The notes under the pieces are model-generated. The model searched no databases and was not told where the DNA came from. It worked only from the letters and a program-made list of their open reading frames with translations. This document shows, piece by piece, positions 26,501-36,700 of a stretch of 50,186 nt of DNA. The position numbers and the translations under genes are program-made. Positions within the stretch are counted from its first letter, which is position 1. Each line of letters starts with the position of its first letter. Origin of the DNA: a virus; the IMG/VR virus record IMGVR_UViG_3300032208_000153, positions 1 to 50,186 of that record; one strand, written 5' to 3'.

Positions 26501-28799
26501 TAACAATAAAGTGTGAGATGGTGTTGTCAGTTGCAATTTTTGCAGAATTATCATCTTCGTCTCTAATTACCTCTCCCGAAACAAACTTACCAGAAAGAGC
26601 AGTAATCATCAACTCATTTCCAGTGGAGAAAGTAGAACCAGAAGATCCCTCAATGACGCCATATGCACCACTAGTAATACCAAAAATATACTTACCTTTT
26701 TCAAAGGTTCCAACAGCAATGTCGGATTCTAGTGTAATTTTTGTATAGAATGATGGTGCGAAGTAACCTAGACCAAAGATACCATTGTATGCAGATTGTC
26801 CGCCAGACAACTTACCTTTTGATACAACTACATCAGCATCAGGGTTAAAACCAAATCCAGTTTCTTTTAAAGTATAGTTTCCTGGTTTTGCAACACCAAT
26901 TAGAGGAGTTGTAACTTCAGAAAAGTCTTGAATATTTCCAAGAATTTGTGAAGTAGGATCTAATACATTTCCTTGATCGTCAACACCAGCAATTGCTTCT
27001 AGATACAGTTGTCTTCTAGATTCTGTATCTTCGATATCATAAGTCTTAACTAAACCTTTTAGAACTGCTTTATCTCCAAGTAAAGTTAGTTCTGCAAATC
27101 TCTTTTGTGCTACAATATCGTCTCTCTGCTTGACAGAAAAACCAACCAAGTCAACAGATTTATAAGTGTCTGGATAACCACCACTATATGTAAAGGCAAG
27201 ATATAACTTACCATTTGAGTCGCAGCATTCTTCAAAGGTTAGCGAACCATCGAGAGTTTTATCAACTAAAGTTGGTGCTGCACCAGTACCATTAGTAATG
27301 TCAACAGTTACTGTGACAGTTGCTAAAGTGTCACCATATAGTTCTCCTCTTCTATCAACTGAAGCACGAGCACCAACACCAGATCTGTTTGGATTTACTG
27401 CTGATTTTTGACCAGATGCAAACTCAATGTTTTGACCTACGGTTCCATCATTATAAACATTGTATAATTCTACATCTGGATATGCTGTTAGTTCAGATCC
27501 CTCTGCATTGAATGGAATAGATCCATAGACATTAGTAATAGGATATGTTGGGAGACCAGTTGTTTTGAGAGTTACGTTTTCAGCGTCTACAGTCTCTCTT
27601 GCCTTGTTTACTTCTAGATATTTGGTTTCTTTATTGACAATTTCATATCCTCTAATGTATGCTTTACCAGCACCAACATTAGCAACCATCTTTTGGGATG
27701 CATCTTGTAATGAAAGACCATTTACTAGTCCATCATCTCCCTGTGCATACAAACCATTGTTGCCATCATTCTGGTAGTATTCTCTGATACCTACATCAAA
27801 TCTATCTACAACATAGTCACCAGATTCATCATATGTTCTTCTTGCTAAAGTTTCTTCTAGTACGGTATAATCAGTAGGCTTAATTTGCTTCTGAATTACA
27901 CCACTCTTAACAGTGAGAATCTTGATAAAGTTTTTATCTGTGGTAGCAGACAGATCATACTTCTCTAGGTTTAGTTTGATGCTAAGTCTGTGAGCACCAG
28001 GAGCAGAGAAGTTTGAAGAACCAATTGCATTATCGTAGAGGCTTGGGTCTTCTTCTGGTGTGACAATAGATTCTTCTACTCTAAATCCAACAATAGCAGA
28101 AGGTGCATTATAATATGGATCAATGATAAAAAGTTCTTCGTCATTACGAACAAAATATCCGTTGACAAAGTAAATACCTTCTTCTACTTTAACTGCAGAA
28201 GCATATCCCATTGCACGACTTTCAAGAACTGTTACATCTTGAGTATCTGGGTTGACAACACTAACAGTTGTTGGTAGTACACTACCATCAGTTCCAACAA
28301 CTAGTAGAGGAGTGTTTACTCCATCCACAACCTCTAGTGTTTCTCCTTGTCTAAAGGTATTCTCATTGCCAGCATTACCGCTAGTTAAGTAAGTGACAAA
28401 GAGAGTATCTGCTGTAGTTTCAGTCGCAGTTTGTACGGAGACAAGATTAGCAACAACACCAGAAGTTAAACCTCTTAGTTGTTGTCCGACTAACTGTGAA
28501 ATATCATATTTTCTATAGACGATAGCGCCACCTTCATTGACTGCTACCTCTGACACAGAAGATAGTTTTACATAATCTAACTTATTATTAAGTCCAACCT
28601 CTCCAGGAACAATAAGCTCTCCTTGCTTAAAAGCATTTTTTCCAATACTTTCAATTTGATTCTGTAGAACAGATTGTAACTGCGTTAACTCTCTACCTTG
28701 AATTGAGTATCCAGGACGGAAGAGAATTTTATAAAAATTCTTACTATCGTCAAAATCCTCAAAATAAGGAGAAACATTTAGGTTAGTCTTCTGTGGCAT
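20553..28799 (-). CDS. DUF4815-type giant tail/fibre protein (2748 aa)
   Basis: The N-terminus has the DUF4815 signature seen in phage structural proteins: NVSPYFEDFDDSKNFYKILF, then RPGYSIQGRELTQLQSVLQ, then AFKQGELIVPG. Further on are long beta-rich stretches, a motif PLAQTFSIESFEGGLFVTSA near residue 1830, and GxGY modules (ATGQSYDSAFLTF, then LGGSGYTAPPAIVIKG near 2030). The C-terminal region contains an EFSSFGIKIVMKSDNPAYVP motif. In T4 order, the gene after gp8 encodes gp9, the long-tail-fibre socket; this is probably the positional equivalent, but the homology is not to T4 gp9. The ATG at 28799 has a good GGCGGAG ribosome-binding site. A strong terminator and a late promoter separate it from gp8. 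Confidence 0.85.
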   Translation of the reverse strand: MPQKTNLNVSPYFEDFDDSKNFYKILFRPGYSIQGRELTQLQSVLQNQIESIGKNAFKQGELIVPGEVGLNNKLDYVKLSSVSEVAVNEGGAIVYRKYDISQLVGQQLRGLTSGVVANLVSVQTATETTADTLFVTYLTSGNAGNENTFRQGETLEVVDGVNTPLLVVGTDGSVLPTTVSVVNPDTQDVTVLESRAMGYASAVKVEEGIYFVNGYFVRNDEELFIIDPYYNAPSAIVGFRVEESIVTPEEDPSLYDNAIGSSNFSAPGAHRLSIKLNLEKYDLSATTDKNFIKILTVKSGVIQKQIKPTDYTVLEETLARRTYDESGDYVVDRFDVGIREYYQNDGNNGLYAQGDDGLVNGLSLQDASQKMVANVGAGKAYIRGYEIVNKETKYLEVNKARETVDAENVTLKTTGLPTYPITNVYGSIPFNAEGSELTAYPDVELYNVYNDGTVGQNIEFASGQKSAVNPNRSGVGARASVDRRGELYGDTLATVTVTVDITNGTGAAPTLVDKTLDGSLTFEECCDSNGKLYLAFTYSGGYPDTYKSVDLVGFSVKQRDDIVAQKRFAELTLLGDKAVLKGLVKTYDIEDTESRRQLYLEAIAGVDDQGNVLDPTSQILGNIQDFSEVTTPLIGVAKPGNYTLKETGFGFNPDADVVVSKGKLSGGQSAYNGIFGLGYFAPSFYTKITLESDIAVGTFEKGKYIFGITSGAYGVIEGSSGSTFSTGNELMITALSGKFVSGEVIRDEDDNSAKIATDNTISHFIVKNRGSGGYEVSTNGTAGTAGISINGVSFDTSKVNVFGNIDGNVFGIDILNRGVFGQTYSQPPVVTVDAPSSGTITTSAKIDAVLFRNTVQTYTPNDVKSFGCAYGSGGNNLFTADLEASKSPYAKLIPVTDFTFTGGAGSRFLECNGFNGDTTVFLKQGDYIQFTDSAGAAEKVMVAYATKPEGTLKSRVYLDTALAADVVNGSVVKVECNIENSSKGSLLYPTGGNQVASISQSNEDSKISYFYRKDFITEAASSGGNITFTAQLPFGTQRFARFSPENFVMTVLNPGSSTKVATGDVIYLTEANIINESTTDAASGLNAGSIKVNLPQEFFGTSQEPFPTLKLSATLELSKARPRIKSVVRNRRILIKSAGDRIVPLRGENFDTEATNVSTYSDVFKLKYIYEGTSSSPPTIDSAGNLVSGVDVTERFTFDDGQRDTFYDVSRIVLKPGFEAPVGQLVVAFDYFEHSQGDFCTVDSYLHEAGVTLEEIPTFNSAVHGILSLKNVFDFRPKVDSSSFVTGFQDQSSREAILRNFIGEGGVASVVPAPDKNLEFTFKFTQTEFLNRIDGVFLTKRGQFVLKEGNSSQNPTKPELIDDAIPLYYFYVPAFTKNSKDVRILPVDNRRYTMKDIGKLEKRIERLEYYTTLSVLEQQALNMQIRDTIGFDRFKTGFVVDNFETHGIGEISSEDYKCAIDTQQSVLRSPNKEDSFRLEEINTTTDQRFVDGYVRTGDLVTLPYTELEVLGNSFATKTINPNPFVALQYVGEGHLDPQIDSWYDQEVEPVIVDNNTGLYSIFISKDDTTESFSSIFNSFVINWIGSKGTFGSIASFGKTNTDSSIEKVTRASVASSSNVSPDNNEIGKGIATDSDQKGTVATSLKFYARSTAVKFTVQRLKPLTTLYPFLEGNDISRWTCPDSRFTGIAGNSSIGFNAPITTDENGNASGIIIIPGGVPPVENATWTGNIDTVSYDATQPELRIVTGIKTIRFTSSRTNDAKDTVDSYADLKYYALGKLPQNPPTINSTGPAYFKANEGVQKIDSVTDVEIKPNPLAQTFSIESFEGGLFVTSAELYFNKKSTNIPIRVYLTNTEIDKPAKHIIPGAEATLSPNTLIRAYSNGTTTLTVGENIVGSQSACSGPLLKVLDSTNIEVTASADGKVIVSSDQVYTLVLSNHNGREFIQNENLIIDSITEFNNKNNTNLGLTIAKDSGRVTDLIVEATGQSYDSAFLTFESPQLAGGSQASGAVKISEGKIYDASVSLGGSGYTAPPAIVIKGVGSGNGGGVVTAKITIDNPAVRMGVAVDTDGTTNSTIPTKFKFKNPVYLQNGSQYALVIETDSTEYMLWSSRLGETEIVTSSPVTTQPLLGSVYKAQNTDNWTEDLFEDIKFKLNRAEFDTTRGATLKLSTENPGYEYLKLNPYETSGVSDQNATSPLFKLNNKVVKVYHKNHGFEDGGKSYVFYSGADGVGGVSSTQLNTKLFRVTNAGIDSYNITNDTTASNSVKGGGGVVLAAYNRKFERLFPQVNYLSFSDTTVTSSVKTTNIIPVDSDTENYVSYSQTVYEKTFLNEIQYFTNQKVLASRINQVMNNIDRSIEYKIDFNSDITYLSPAIDLSSASVITSSNRIENASGKEDRYGRRDALLKLKEVYSFVLGNLNGQTILSNQEVSIEAIGSTVAGLNGSQAKGTIARVVEVGGDTIIYVRVSTINPFSKNDQLSISGIAGNPTVTSDPVKVTFGGTAGPVIPTVGATVTARNVGFTGIFTAKIEGKVTFFDINSQEITVKNDKKPFGSTTFDQTLAEASVVEPSVARSGESVEDIFRVGDILSYTGQEADESAYWEVKEIEYTDGIDYAPENRFVNSSSVAKYVTKEISIGNPGTSINVKLTANIKDVSDIQVLFRYKESSSQESFDVIEYQFFNGTGLPDFDIVASAENTISSITEKQTSYQELEYSVSDLPEFSSFGIKIVMKSDNPAYVPKIQDMRAVASY

Positions 28800-28833
28800 T
28801 GTACTCCGCCAAATACTAGCATCTTGTCCCTAG

Positions 28834-28840
28834 TATTTAG
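28834..28840 (-). promoter_or_regulatory. Late promoter CTAAATA for the DUF4815 fibre operon
   Basis: The minus strand reads CTAAATA, 34 bases upstream of the 2748-aa gene and about 16 bases beyond the terminator of gp8. It probably drives the 2748-aa, 72-aa, 1613-aa and 166-aa genes as one transcript of about 14 kb. Confidence 0.75.
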
Positions 28841-28848
28841 TAGAGATA

Positions 28849-28874
28849 AAAAAAATCCCCCGATCGCTCGGGGG
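28849..28874 (-). terminator. Strong intrinsic terminator after gp8
   Basis: Minus strand: a 7-bp stem (CCCCCGA/TCGGGGG), a four-base loop and then a run of eight T (GGGGGATTTTTTTTATC). It lies 20 bases beyond the gp8 stop codon. Confidence 0.92.
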
Positions 28875-28894
28875 ACTTAATGTTGTGTTTTTGA

Positions 28895-30706
28895 TCAGAA
28901 TTCAATAACAAGTTTGATATCTTCAATCTGGTCAGGAGCACGAGTGATTAGTCTTCTGTTCTCAATGTAGATGATGTCTCCAGAATTGTTAGCAATCTCA
29001 GGAGTTCCTAGACCGTTTGCAAGGGTTACACCTTCTAGTGTTCCGTTGTATACGGTATCTACATTACCATCTGCTGCGGAGTTTCCACCAGTAACGTCTA
29101 CAGCACCATTTGCTTCAAATGCATATACTGCACCATTGTGTAGGTGCTCAGCAGGAGACTGGTAATACTTGAGAATACCATTGGTGGTTGAACCAGCATC
29201 TAGTGTCCAAGAAACAACAGTTCCTTTTGCGATGTTTCCATCTGCACGGACTTGACTGATTGGTTCGTCAGCGATATAATCTGCAGATGATCCAGTGATC
29301 TTAACAGCATACATGCCATTAAGTGTTGAAGAGGTAGCATATGAAGAAGTACCCCAATCATAAGGATCGGTTAGTAGACCAATACGGCGGAAGTCGTTAT
29401 CTACAGGGAAGTCACCTGAACCTTCTGCATAGGTTAGGCGAATGTTTGTCATGACACGCTTTGCATTCAACTCGATGTCTGCAGCAGAGCCATGACCGCC
29501 CTTAGGAGGAAGTACAACTTCGATTGCACCAGTTGCACCTGCAGGTGTTGCAATACCGTTGCTGGTGGTATTGTCATCGTAGAGGTAACCGTTGCTTAGA
29601 AGGACGTTTGCGTAGGTGTAACCAGATCCACGAGAGGTAACAGTTGCGCTAGAAATAGCACCACCTGCGGTAGTTACGATTTGAACAATACCGCCAGTAC
29701 CATCACCTAGGATGTCTGCATATAGAGTCTGTGAAGGAGGTAGGTTTCCACCTGCATCTTCTACTAGTGCAACATCAACAGAACCAGCAACAGCAAGTGC
29801 TTCAGTTGCTACTCTGGTTGATTCTGTTGGAAGTACAACAGGCATGAAGTCGGAAGACAAGAACTTAAGTACATCGTCGGTTGGGAGGGTGTACATGTAC
29901 TTCCAGACATATCCTGCACCAGCAGTCTCGGTGTAGATACCAGTTGCACCATTGTATCCTGCACCTGCTACAGAAGGTTCTTCAGTAGCATTTTGACCAG
30001 TTGGGTTGGCAGGGTTTTCGCCGTTGTAGAGACACTTGAATACTTCATAGTTAGTATTCATTACATAGAACTTAGCATCTGCAATGCTATCATATCCTAG
30101 TGCAGTTGACTTACCAATCTGACCACCACCTGCAGGTGATGCAGAATAGTCAGGCTTCCACATGTCGAACTTAGGATTGGCAACTAGATCCCAGTTATAA
30201 CGACGAACAACAGCACGGGCATTTGCGTCGGTTACTCTCTTTGCTGCAATGATGTCGTCGTAAATGTCAGTCTTCTCTACTTGGTTGTCAAGAGGAAGTG
30301 GGGGTGCATCTTCAGTTGCATAACGGTATACGCCAGAAGTTGCAGTAACGCCAGTATCAGAAGCACCATCCCATTCCTTGATGGTTGATCCTAAACCAGG
30401 AGCAGATGCAGTACCAGCAGAACCGAAGATTGCGCTTAGAAGAATTGAGTTGCTGTATACTGCCTCAACAGTACCGCGCCATGTTGCTGTTCCGTAGTTA
30501 GTTCCAACGTAGAGTTCATTACCTACTGTGAAAGATCCTCCGTCTACAGAGTAGGTTTCGAGGAATGCTCTCCAGGGTTGTGGACGACCTACAAAGAAGT
30601 AGAGTCTGGTGCGGTCGGCGCTAGCATCGTTTGCGCCTTCACTAAGCGATTCAAGGAATTGCTTCGCATTAAAAATTCGAAATTTATCAGAGATGATAGC
30701 AGCCAT
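28895..30706 (-). CDS. gp8: Baseplate wedge protein gp8
   Basis: A 603-aa protein, much longer than T4 gp8 (334 aa). gp8 is a wedge subunit that binds gp7 and gp10 in the T4 baseplate. Homology markers: ISDKFRIFNAKQFLESL (T4 VTSKFRTEKMLNFYNSI), FFVGRPQPW (T4 IALGRSKPW), DIIAAKRVTDANARAVVRRYNW (T4 DMIAVRRISVDDVVMVVKRINW) and KFDMWKPDYS (T4 YDMYDH). GAGYVWKYMYTLPTDDVLKF parallels T4 DGYVWQFVYELD. The middle carries an extra beta region with SRGSGYTYANVLL, again a GxGY module. Three late-promoter motifs stand upstream and a strong terminator stands downstream, so it is its own transcription unit as well as a readthrough target from gp7. Confidence 0.92.
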   Translation of the reverse strand: MAAIISDKFRIFNAKQFLESLSEGANDASADRTRLYFFVGRPQPWRAFLETYSVDGGSFTVGNELYVGTNYGTATWRGTVEAVYSNSILLSAIFGSAGTASAPGLGSTIKEWDGASDTGVTATSGVYRYATEDAPPLPLDNQVEKTDIYDDIIAAKRVTDANARAVVRRYNWDLVANPKFDMWKPDYSASPAGGGQIGKSTALGYDSIADAKFYVMNTNYEVFKCLYNGENPANPTGQNATEEPSVAGAGYNGATGIYTETAGAGYVWKYMYTLPTDDVLKFLSSDFMPVVLPTESTRVATEALAVAGSVDVALVEDAGGNLPPSQTLYADILGDGTGGIVQIVTTAGGAISSATVTSRGSGYTYANVLLSNGYLYDDNTTSNGIATPAGATGAIEVVLPPKGGHGSAADIELNAKRVMTNIRLTYAEGSGDFPVDNDFRRIGLLTDPYDWGTSSYATSSTLNGMYAVKITGSSADYIADEPISQVRADGNIAKGTVVSWTLDAGSTTNGILKYYQSPAEHLHNGAVYAFEANGAVDVTGGNSAADGNVDTVYNGTLEGVTLANGLGTPEIANNSGDIIYIENRRLITRAPDQIEDIKLVIEF

Positions 30707-30742
30707 TGGTTTCTTTTTCCGACGTGTGGTTTATGCCAAAGT

Positions 30743-30756
30743 TATTTATATTTATA
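30743..30756 (-). promoter_or_regulatory. Two overlapping perfect late promoters TATAAATA
   Basis: The minus strand carries two copies of TATAAATA sharing the dinucleotide TA (30749-30756 and 30743-30750). They lie 36-50 bases upstream of the gp8 ATG. Confidence 0.75.
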
Positions 30757-30760
30757 CCGA

Positions 30761-30767
30761 TATTTAG
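30761..30767 (-). promoter_or_regulatory. Third late motif CTAAATA upstream of gp8
   Basis: The minus strand reads CTAAATA, and its TAA is the stop codon of gp7. Together with the pair at 30743-30756 it makes a tandem of three late motifs in 25 bases. Confidence 0.6.
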
Positions 30768-33700
30768 TCAATTGAATATGGTATGATGTCAGAACCACTT
30801 TGGATGGTAGTGGATCCGCTAATAACGGTACATCCATTAAATGTGGTTGGGGTCTTAGATGTGTAACGAATCACACCTCTATTGGATCCAGAACCATGGA
30901 ATATGTATCCAGATGCTGGGAAGTAATCTGTATTTTCTACAGTAATATTTCCAAGAGAAGCAATTGGTCCGCTACTAAACGTAGTTGTTGCTGGATTATT
31001 GAAAGATGGAATACCTAGATTGAATTTCTCTCCCGCTAGTGTGTAGTTGGAGAATCCACGTTCTTCTAAATCTCTAATACCGAAAGATACAAAGAGTTTT
31101 GAGAATTCAGCAATTGAAACTCCACCACCAGGCATAAATCCGCTATCTTTGGAAACATAGTCCCAAGAAGAAATATTTGCACCTACATTACCAACACTAT
31201 ACTTACCGATATAAGAAGTTTGTTCTTCTTCTAAGATATTACGTGCAAGAATAACCGTTCCATCTCTTTGAGTTACTGACTTATCGAGAACAGTAACAAA
31301 TCCATTAATTCTAGTCTTAATTGGATTTGAGAATTTGATTTTCTCAATAAAGTAATCAACAAATCCGCCAGGTGGTGTGAAGAACAGAAGTTCTGATGAT
31401 TTTTCTAGAGCAGAAACAACTTCAGTCTCAACCTGAATAACAGAAGTTTCAACTGTTGCAACTGGTCTAAAGTTAGTAAAGTCGGAAACAATATTATTTC
31501 CACCAGCAGGAACATCTAGAGTGACCTGTTGAGAGATAGAAGAAATAGACTCTACATTTACAGAAACCTGCAATTCGGTAACACGATTTACAGTAGTTTC
31601 CATTTCAAATGTTGCTGGAGCAACAAATTGTCTGGTTAGCTTGTTCTCTGCTTTTCCAACTGGAATAGAATTTGTAACAATTGTTTCACTAGTGAAGGAA
31701 GTTACACCACCGAATGCAAGACTTACGAAATCTTCAATCTGTCTAATGAATGTTCCAGGATTCCAGTTCTTCTCTGTAGTGTTATCAAATCCTCTAGTTA
31801 CGTTGAGGAATCTATCACTTCTCTTTCTTGGATAGTATACAACTTCATCACCAACCATAAGTTTGCCATGACTGGTGAACTTATCAGTATCTGGAATATA
31901 AACAATATGGTCTCCAATGTTTAGAGGTGCCTGTAGATATGCTCCAGGTGCTCTGTAGACGGCATTATCTAAGAAGGTATTGTCAAGTTCTCTCTGAATT
32001 GTCTGAACAATAAATCTATCGGTAGACATTTGAGAGATGCTGATAACATCTTCTGCACGTACATCTACAACACTCTGGATGTATCTTTCTGCTTCTTCTG
32101 CTTGTCCAGCATAGTAAGGTCCAAGATAATAAAAATGTTGTCTGTATAAAGGTGGTACATCTTCTGGCATGACAGAAGCACCATCTTCAATCGACTCTGG
32201 GTAAATCTCTTGCTCAATTTGGTCTTGAACATTTTTTACAGAATCTAGAACAACAGCAGTGAGAAGTGCCTGTTCTGGTGGTGGTAGTTGAATGACATCA
32301 ACAGTAGAAATAACCCTGAGTCCCTGATTAATTACGGACTGTACACCCAACTTGACAAGTGATACCTTGATATCATCTTGTTTCTTGACATCATACTTTC
32401 TGGTAACAACTACCTTAGGTGCTTCTGTGTAACCAGATCCACCAGATACGAGTTGAATACCTTGGATTTCTCCACCAGCAACAATTACTTGTGCTCTTGC
32501 ACCACCACCATTTCCATCTTTTGGAACAAACTTAAGTTGTGGTGGAGTTCTATATCCAAATGCAGTGGGTCTATAGAACTTATAAGTTGTAGTTCCATCT
32601 GCATTTGCAATCTCTTCTACAATTCTCTCATTCCAGTTGAGAGCAGTAACAACACCATTTGTAATGACAGCAGAAACACTAAGACCTTCGCCTAATGTCT
32701 TACCATTATAAGATGAGACACCAAATGATCCATAGATGTCATTACCAGCATCACCGTCTAAACGGTTATCTCTGGTGTAAACTTCATTTGGAACTGAACT
32801 GATAGTTCTGTATCTAGATTCACCTTCAATCTTAACTTGATCTCCTGGTGCAAGTCTGAAGAATCCTTTTCTTTGTAGAAGATCATTAGTTCTCTTTACA
32901 TCTTCAGCAAAGTACGACTTATCTGTTCTAGACAAATAATCATAATTCTTGGTTAATGTAAGACTATCTGTTGCAGCAAAAGCAAATGTACTAACTGCAG
33001 TAGCACCCATAGTTTGAACATATGTTGTTCTAGAAGCATCATAATCAAGATTGTTAGAGTACATCTTGATCATAACTTGGTTTGCACCAACTAGTTTCCA
33101 ATCATAGATGGAACCGATACCATAAACTCCATTGGAGTCTTCTTGATAAATGTAGAATTTATCTTTAGTCGTTAATGCCCAATCACTGGTAACTGCAAAA
33201 CCATTAAATCTAGCACTTATTCCAGATCCATTTACTTCAAGTGTGTAATCATACAGATATCCAGAAGTATCAAAATCATGGAATGTTACTGTAGATTCTA
33301 AGTCTCTTCCATAACAAAGTCTGATATCAACAACATCTTCTTCACGTATTGAATACTTCTTGAATGTAATTGATGCACCTGCAATTTCATATGCAGTTAT
33401 TGGTTTTTGAATTACACCATTGACAATAACAATCAAATAGTTTGAATCGCTAATATTTACGATCTTATCTTCGTCTACACTTACAATCAAGAAAGGACCA
33501 ACTCTTTCACCATTAACTAGTGACTTATCAATAGTATAACGTTTGTAGTTACCAATATTGGTGGCAAATAATCTCTCGACCTGTGATGGTTCTTGAATTG
33601 TCTTTGCAGACAAATCTTGATCCCAGATGGGAGGAGCAGTAAACTTGATTAAGTTTGGCGTGACTGTCTTATCAACCCAATAAGAATCAAATGCTGGTTC

Positions 33701-36700
33701 GTCTGGGTTGTACTTAGGACGTTGAATTACACCATTAAGTGCAACCATCAAATGCTCATCTGTTTCAGTTAGAGAAACTGGTGATCCATCATCATCCCAA
33801 TACAATTCAAATTCTGAAGTTTCATTGTCAATAAAGTCAGGTAATGACTTAGTAGTTGATGTATCTAAGATCATTGCGTCATTAATAATGTCGGCAAAAG
33901 ATGATAGAGAAGAAACTACATTTTCACACTCTCCACTAACCAGTTGATTATCTGCTATAATATCATAGTTAGCATAAGGAACTAGTCTTGTGTAGTATCC
34001 AGGTCTCGTTGGATTCTGACTAGTTGGTTGAATGACATTAGGACCTGTATTGAAAATAGTTTCAACGATATCATAATAAGTATTCAGTGCAGATTCTACA
34101 CCAGCACAAGTAGGAGATAAGAGATCAACAATTACTTCTGGATCATTTACAGGAGAAATTAATGTATACTTACTGCCACTCGATAGATCTTGACGCATCG
34201 CTTGAACACAAAGTTCAGTAAGAACTTTTTTGTATATTGATTTTGTCTCAACAAACTCACCAACAATATAATTGAGTTTGCTACCAACAAAGTATAGTTC
34301 AGCAAATTCTACTAGTTTTTGGTTTCCGCCAAATCTCAAGCTATAAAGTGCAGCATCTAAGAGATAACCAATATCTCTACCACACTTTGTAGTTAAGTTG
34401 TTTTCACCTAAAGTTCTATGTGTTAATTGCAAACCAACTGGTATTCTATCAATAGGACCTTGATTTTCTAACTCTACAGAAAGTACAGTTCCATTTTCAT
34501 CATATTCTACTTCTGCTGTAGGTAAATCGGTTGTTATTGTAGGATTGCTTACGACTACCGATGCTGGTACATTTGGATCATATCCATAACCACCATCAAT
34601 AACACCAACTGTTGTTTCTACGGCAAGTTTTACAGTTGCATCCAATTCAATAATTTGATCTTGATTCAAGAGAGACTTAATATAAACTTCAGTTTGGTTT
34701 GGATCTACAGTCTGCATTCCTTGTCCACCATCAACAATTTCTAGTCGATCGACTCTCTTTCCAAGAGCTACTCTTGCTTCTCCAGGTGTTGGAGTTCCAG
34801 TATCTAATGGGTTTGTATCAACATTTACCAGATAGTTTGAATATCTTGGACCATTAGGATCGCCAACCAATGCTTCAATAAAGCTTACACTAAGTACACC
34901 AAAGTTATCATAAATTGTTCCACTATTTTCTGGTTGATTTAATCTAAAGTAGACATATTCGTCTTGTGCTTCTGGTGGAAGTGCAATATCGTAATTTTTG
35001 AGAGCACCACCATCTGGGTCTTCGTCTTCTAACCCAATTACAACTCCAAGATCTACCCAACTATTTTCATCTGGTGCAGTTGTGGGGTCAGATACAATTT
35101 GATATGCCAATCTCAGTCTTTCATCGCCAGAATCACCTTCTGGTGTTTCTCCACCGTTAGTATCATTACCACGAATAGCAAAAACTCTAACTACTTGGAT
35201 GCTTCTGGTATCATATGGTTTAAAGATACAGTATCTTTCTCCACCATCAGTATCACCAAATCTTAAGTGGGTGCCACCAATATTGAATCCACCTGTTTCT
35301 CCAACACCAGTACCATTTTGAGCAATGGTAGTTCCAGGTCCAAATTCATATACGTTGTCAGCAGTTGTTGTCGAGAAACCTTCACCACTGATTAAGATAC
35401 TTGTTAGTTCACCATTTTCAATTTCAGCGACCGCATAAACATTTTCCATGTCGCCAGGGAAAGAGATAATTGGTGGTTGAGTATAACCAGAACCACCATC
35501 TAAAATATCTACTCTCTTGATATAACCTTTATATTCTAGTCTAGCAATAATTGCCTCATTGGATCCATGACGATTTCCTAGAACTGCTGGAGCAGAAGCA
35601 CTTTCTGTGACGATAACTTCTGGTTCTGTTTCAAAACCATCGCCTTTATTTGTGATAGTAACATCATCACTAACATAAATTCTGTTATCAAAACTGAAAC
35701 TAGCATTTAAACGCTTGGTATCACCCCAATCTAGGTTAGGGAATACATCAGCACCCCAATTCAATGCATAGTCTGTAATATAATTTCTATTCTTTTCAAT
35801 TAGATTGGATGCATCATAGAATGTTCCATTATTAATACCACTGAAACTAAACGTAACCTGATCTAAACCTGCGAATACAGGAGGAACAGTTAAAGTAGTT
35901 CCAGGTGGTAATGCATAAGTATTTGGAGGAATGACAGCTCCAGTTCCTGTTGGCAAATTAAGATCTCCAGATTGCTCACCACTTAGGTAAGTAGTACCAG
36001 GACCAGCAGAACCTCCAGGTGCCGTGCTACTATTAAACAATGCTGTTCCAGAGATTCTTAACTGTGTATCTGAAATAATTTCAATAACTCTGTAACCAGA
36101 AGACAGTGGAATTGCATTGCCAGAACTAACAACTGCACCTAGTGCAATATTTGATGTATCGGAAATAGTAATGATATCACTGCCAGCAGTATAAACAGCG
36201 CCAAGAGCAATCCAATCCCAGTTTCTGATTGCTAATTTTGCTAATCTAACAACATATTGGAATAAATCATTGATCTGTGTATTTTGTCTAGAATAAGAAG
36301 TCGCAAACAGTTCTGCATAATCAACTGTCTTAATATTACCACCAAATCTCAAATCATGTTCCAGTGCTGCACAAAGATTTCTGATATCTGCTTGTACAGC
36401 ACCTTCAATCGCTGTCCATGGAATAATAGAGTTTGCAATGTCTGTAGCATACTTTGCTTCAAACCATCCAATAGATTCTGCAACAATAAAATCAACATTC
36501 AATAGGATCTGATTTGCTGCATCTAACCATCTGCCATTTCTTTGGTAGAAGTTTCTAATCTTTCTGAAATGCTTATCATTGAATGCATCATTTTTAAATT
36601 CAAGATAACGAATAAGAATCTGTTGTTCTTGAATATCCTGACCTTCAACTACAGTAGCACCTAGAGGTGCAGTAGCAAAAGTAATCTTATTTCCAGAAAC

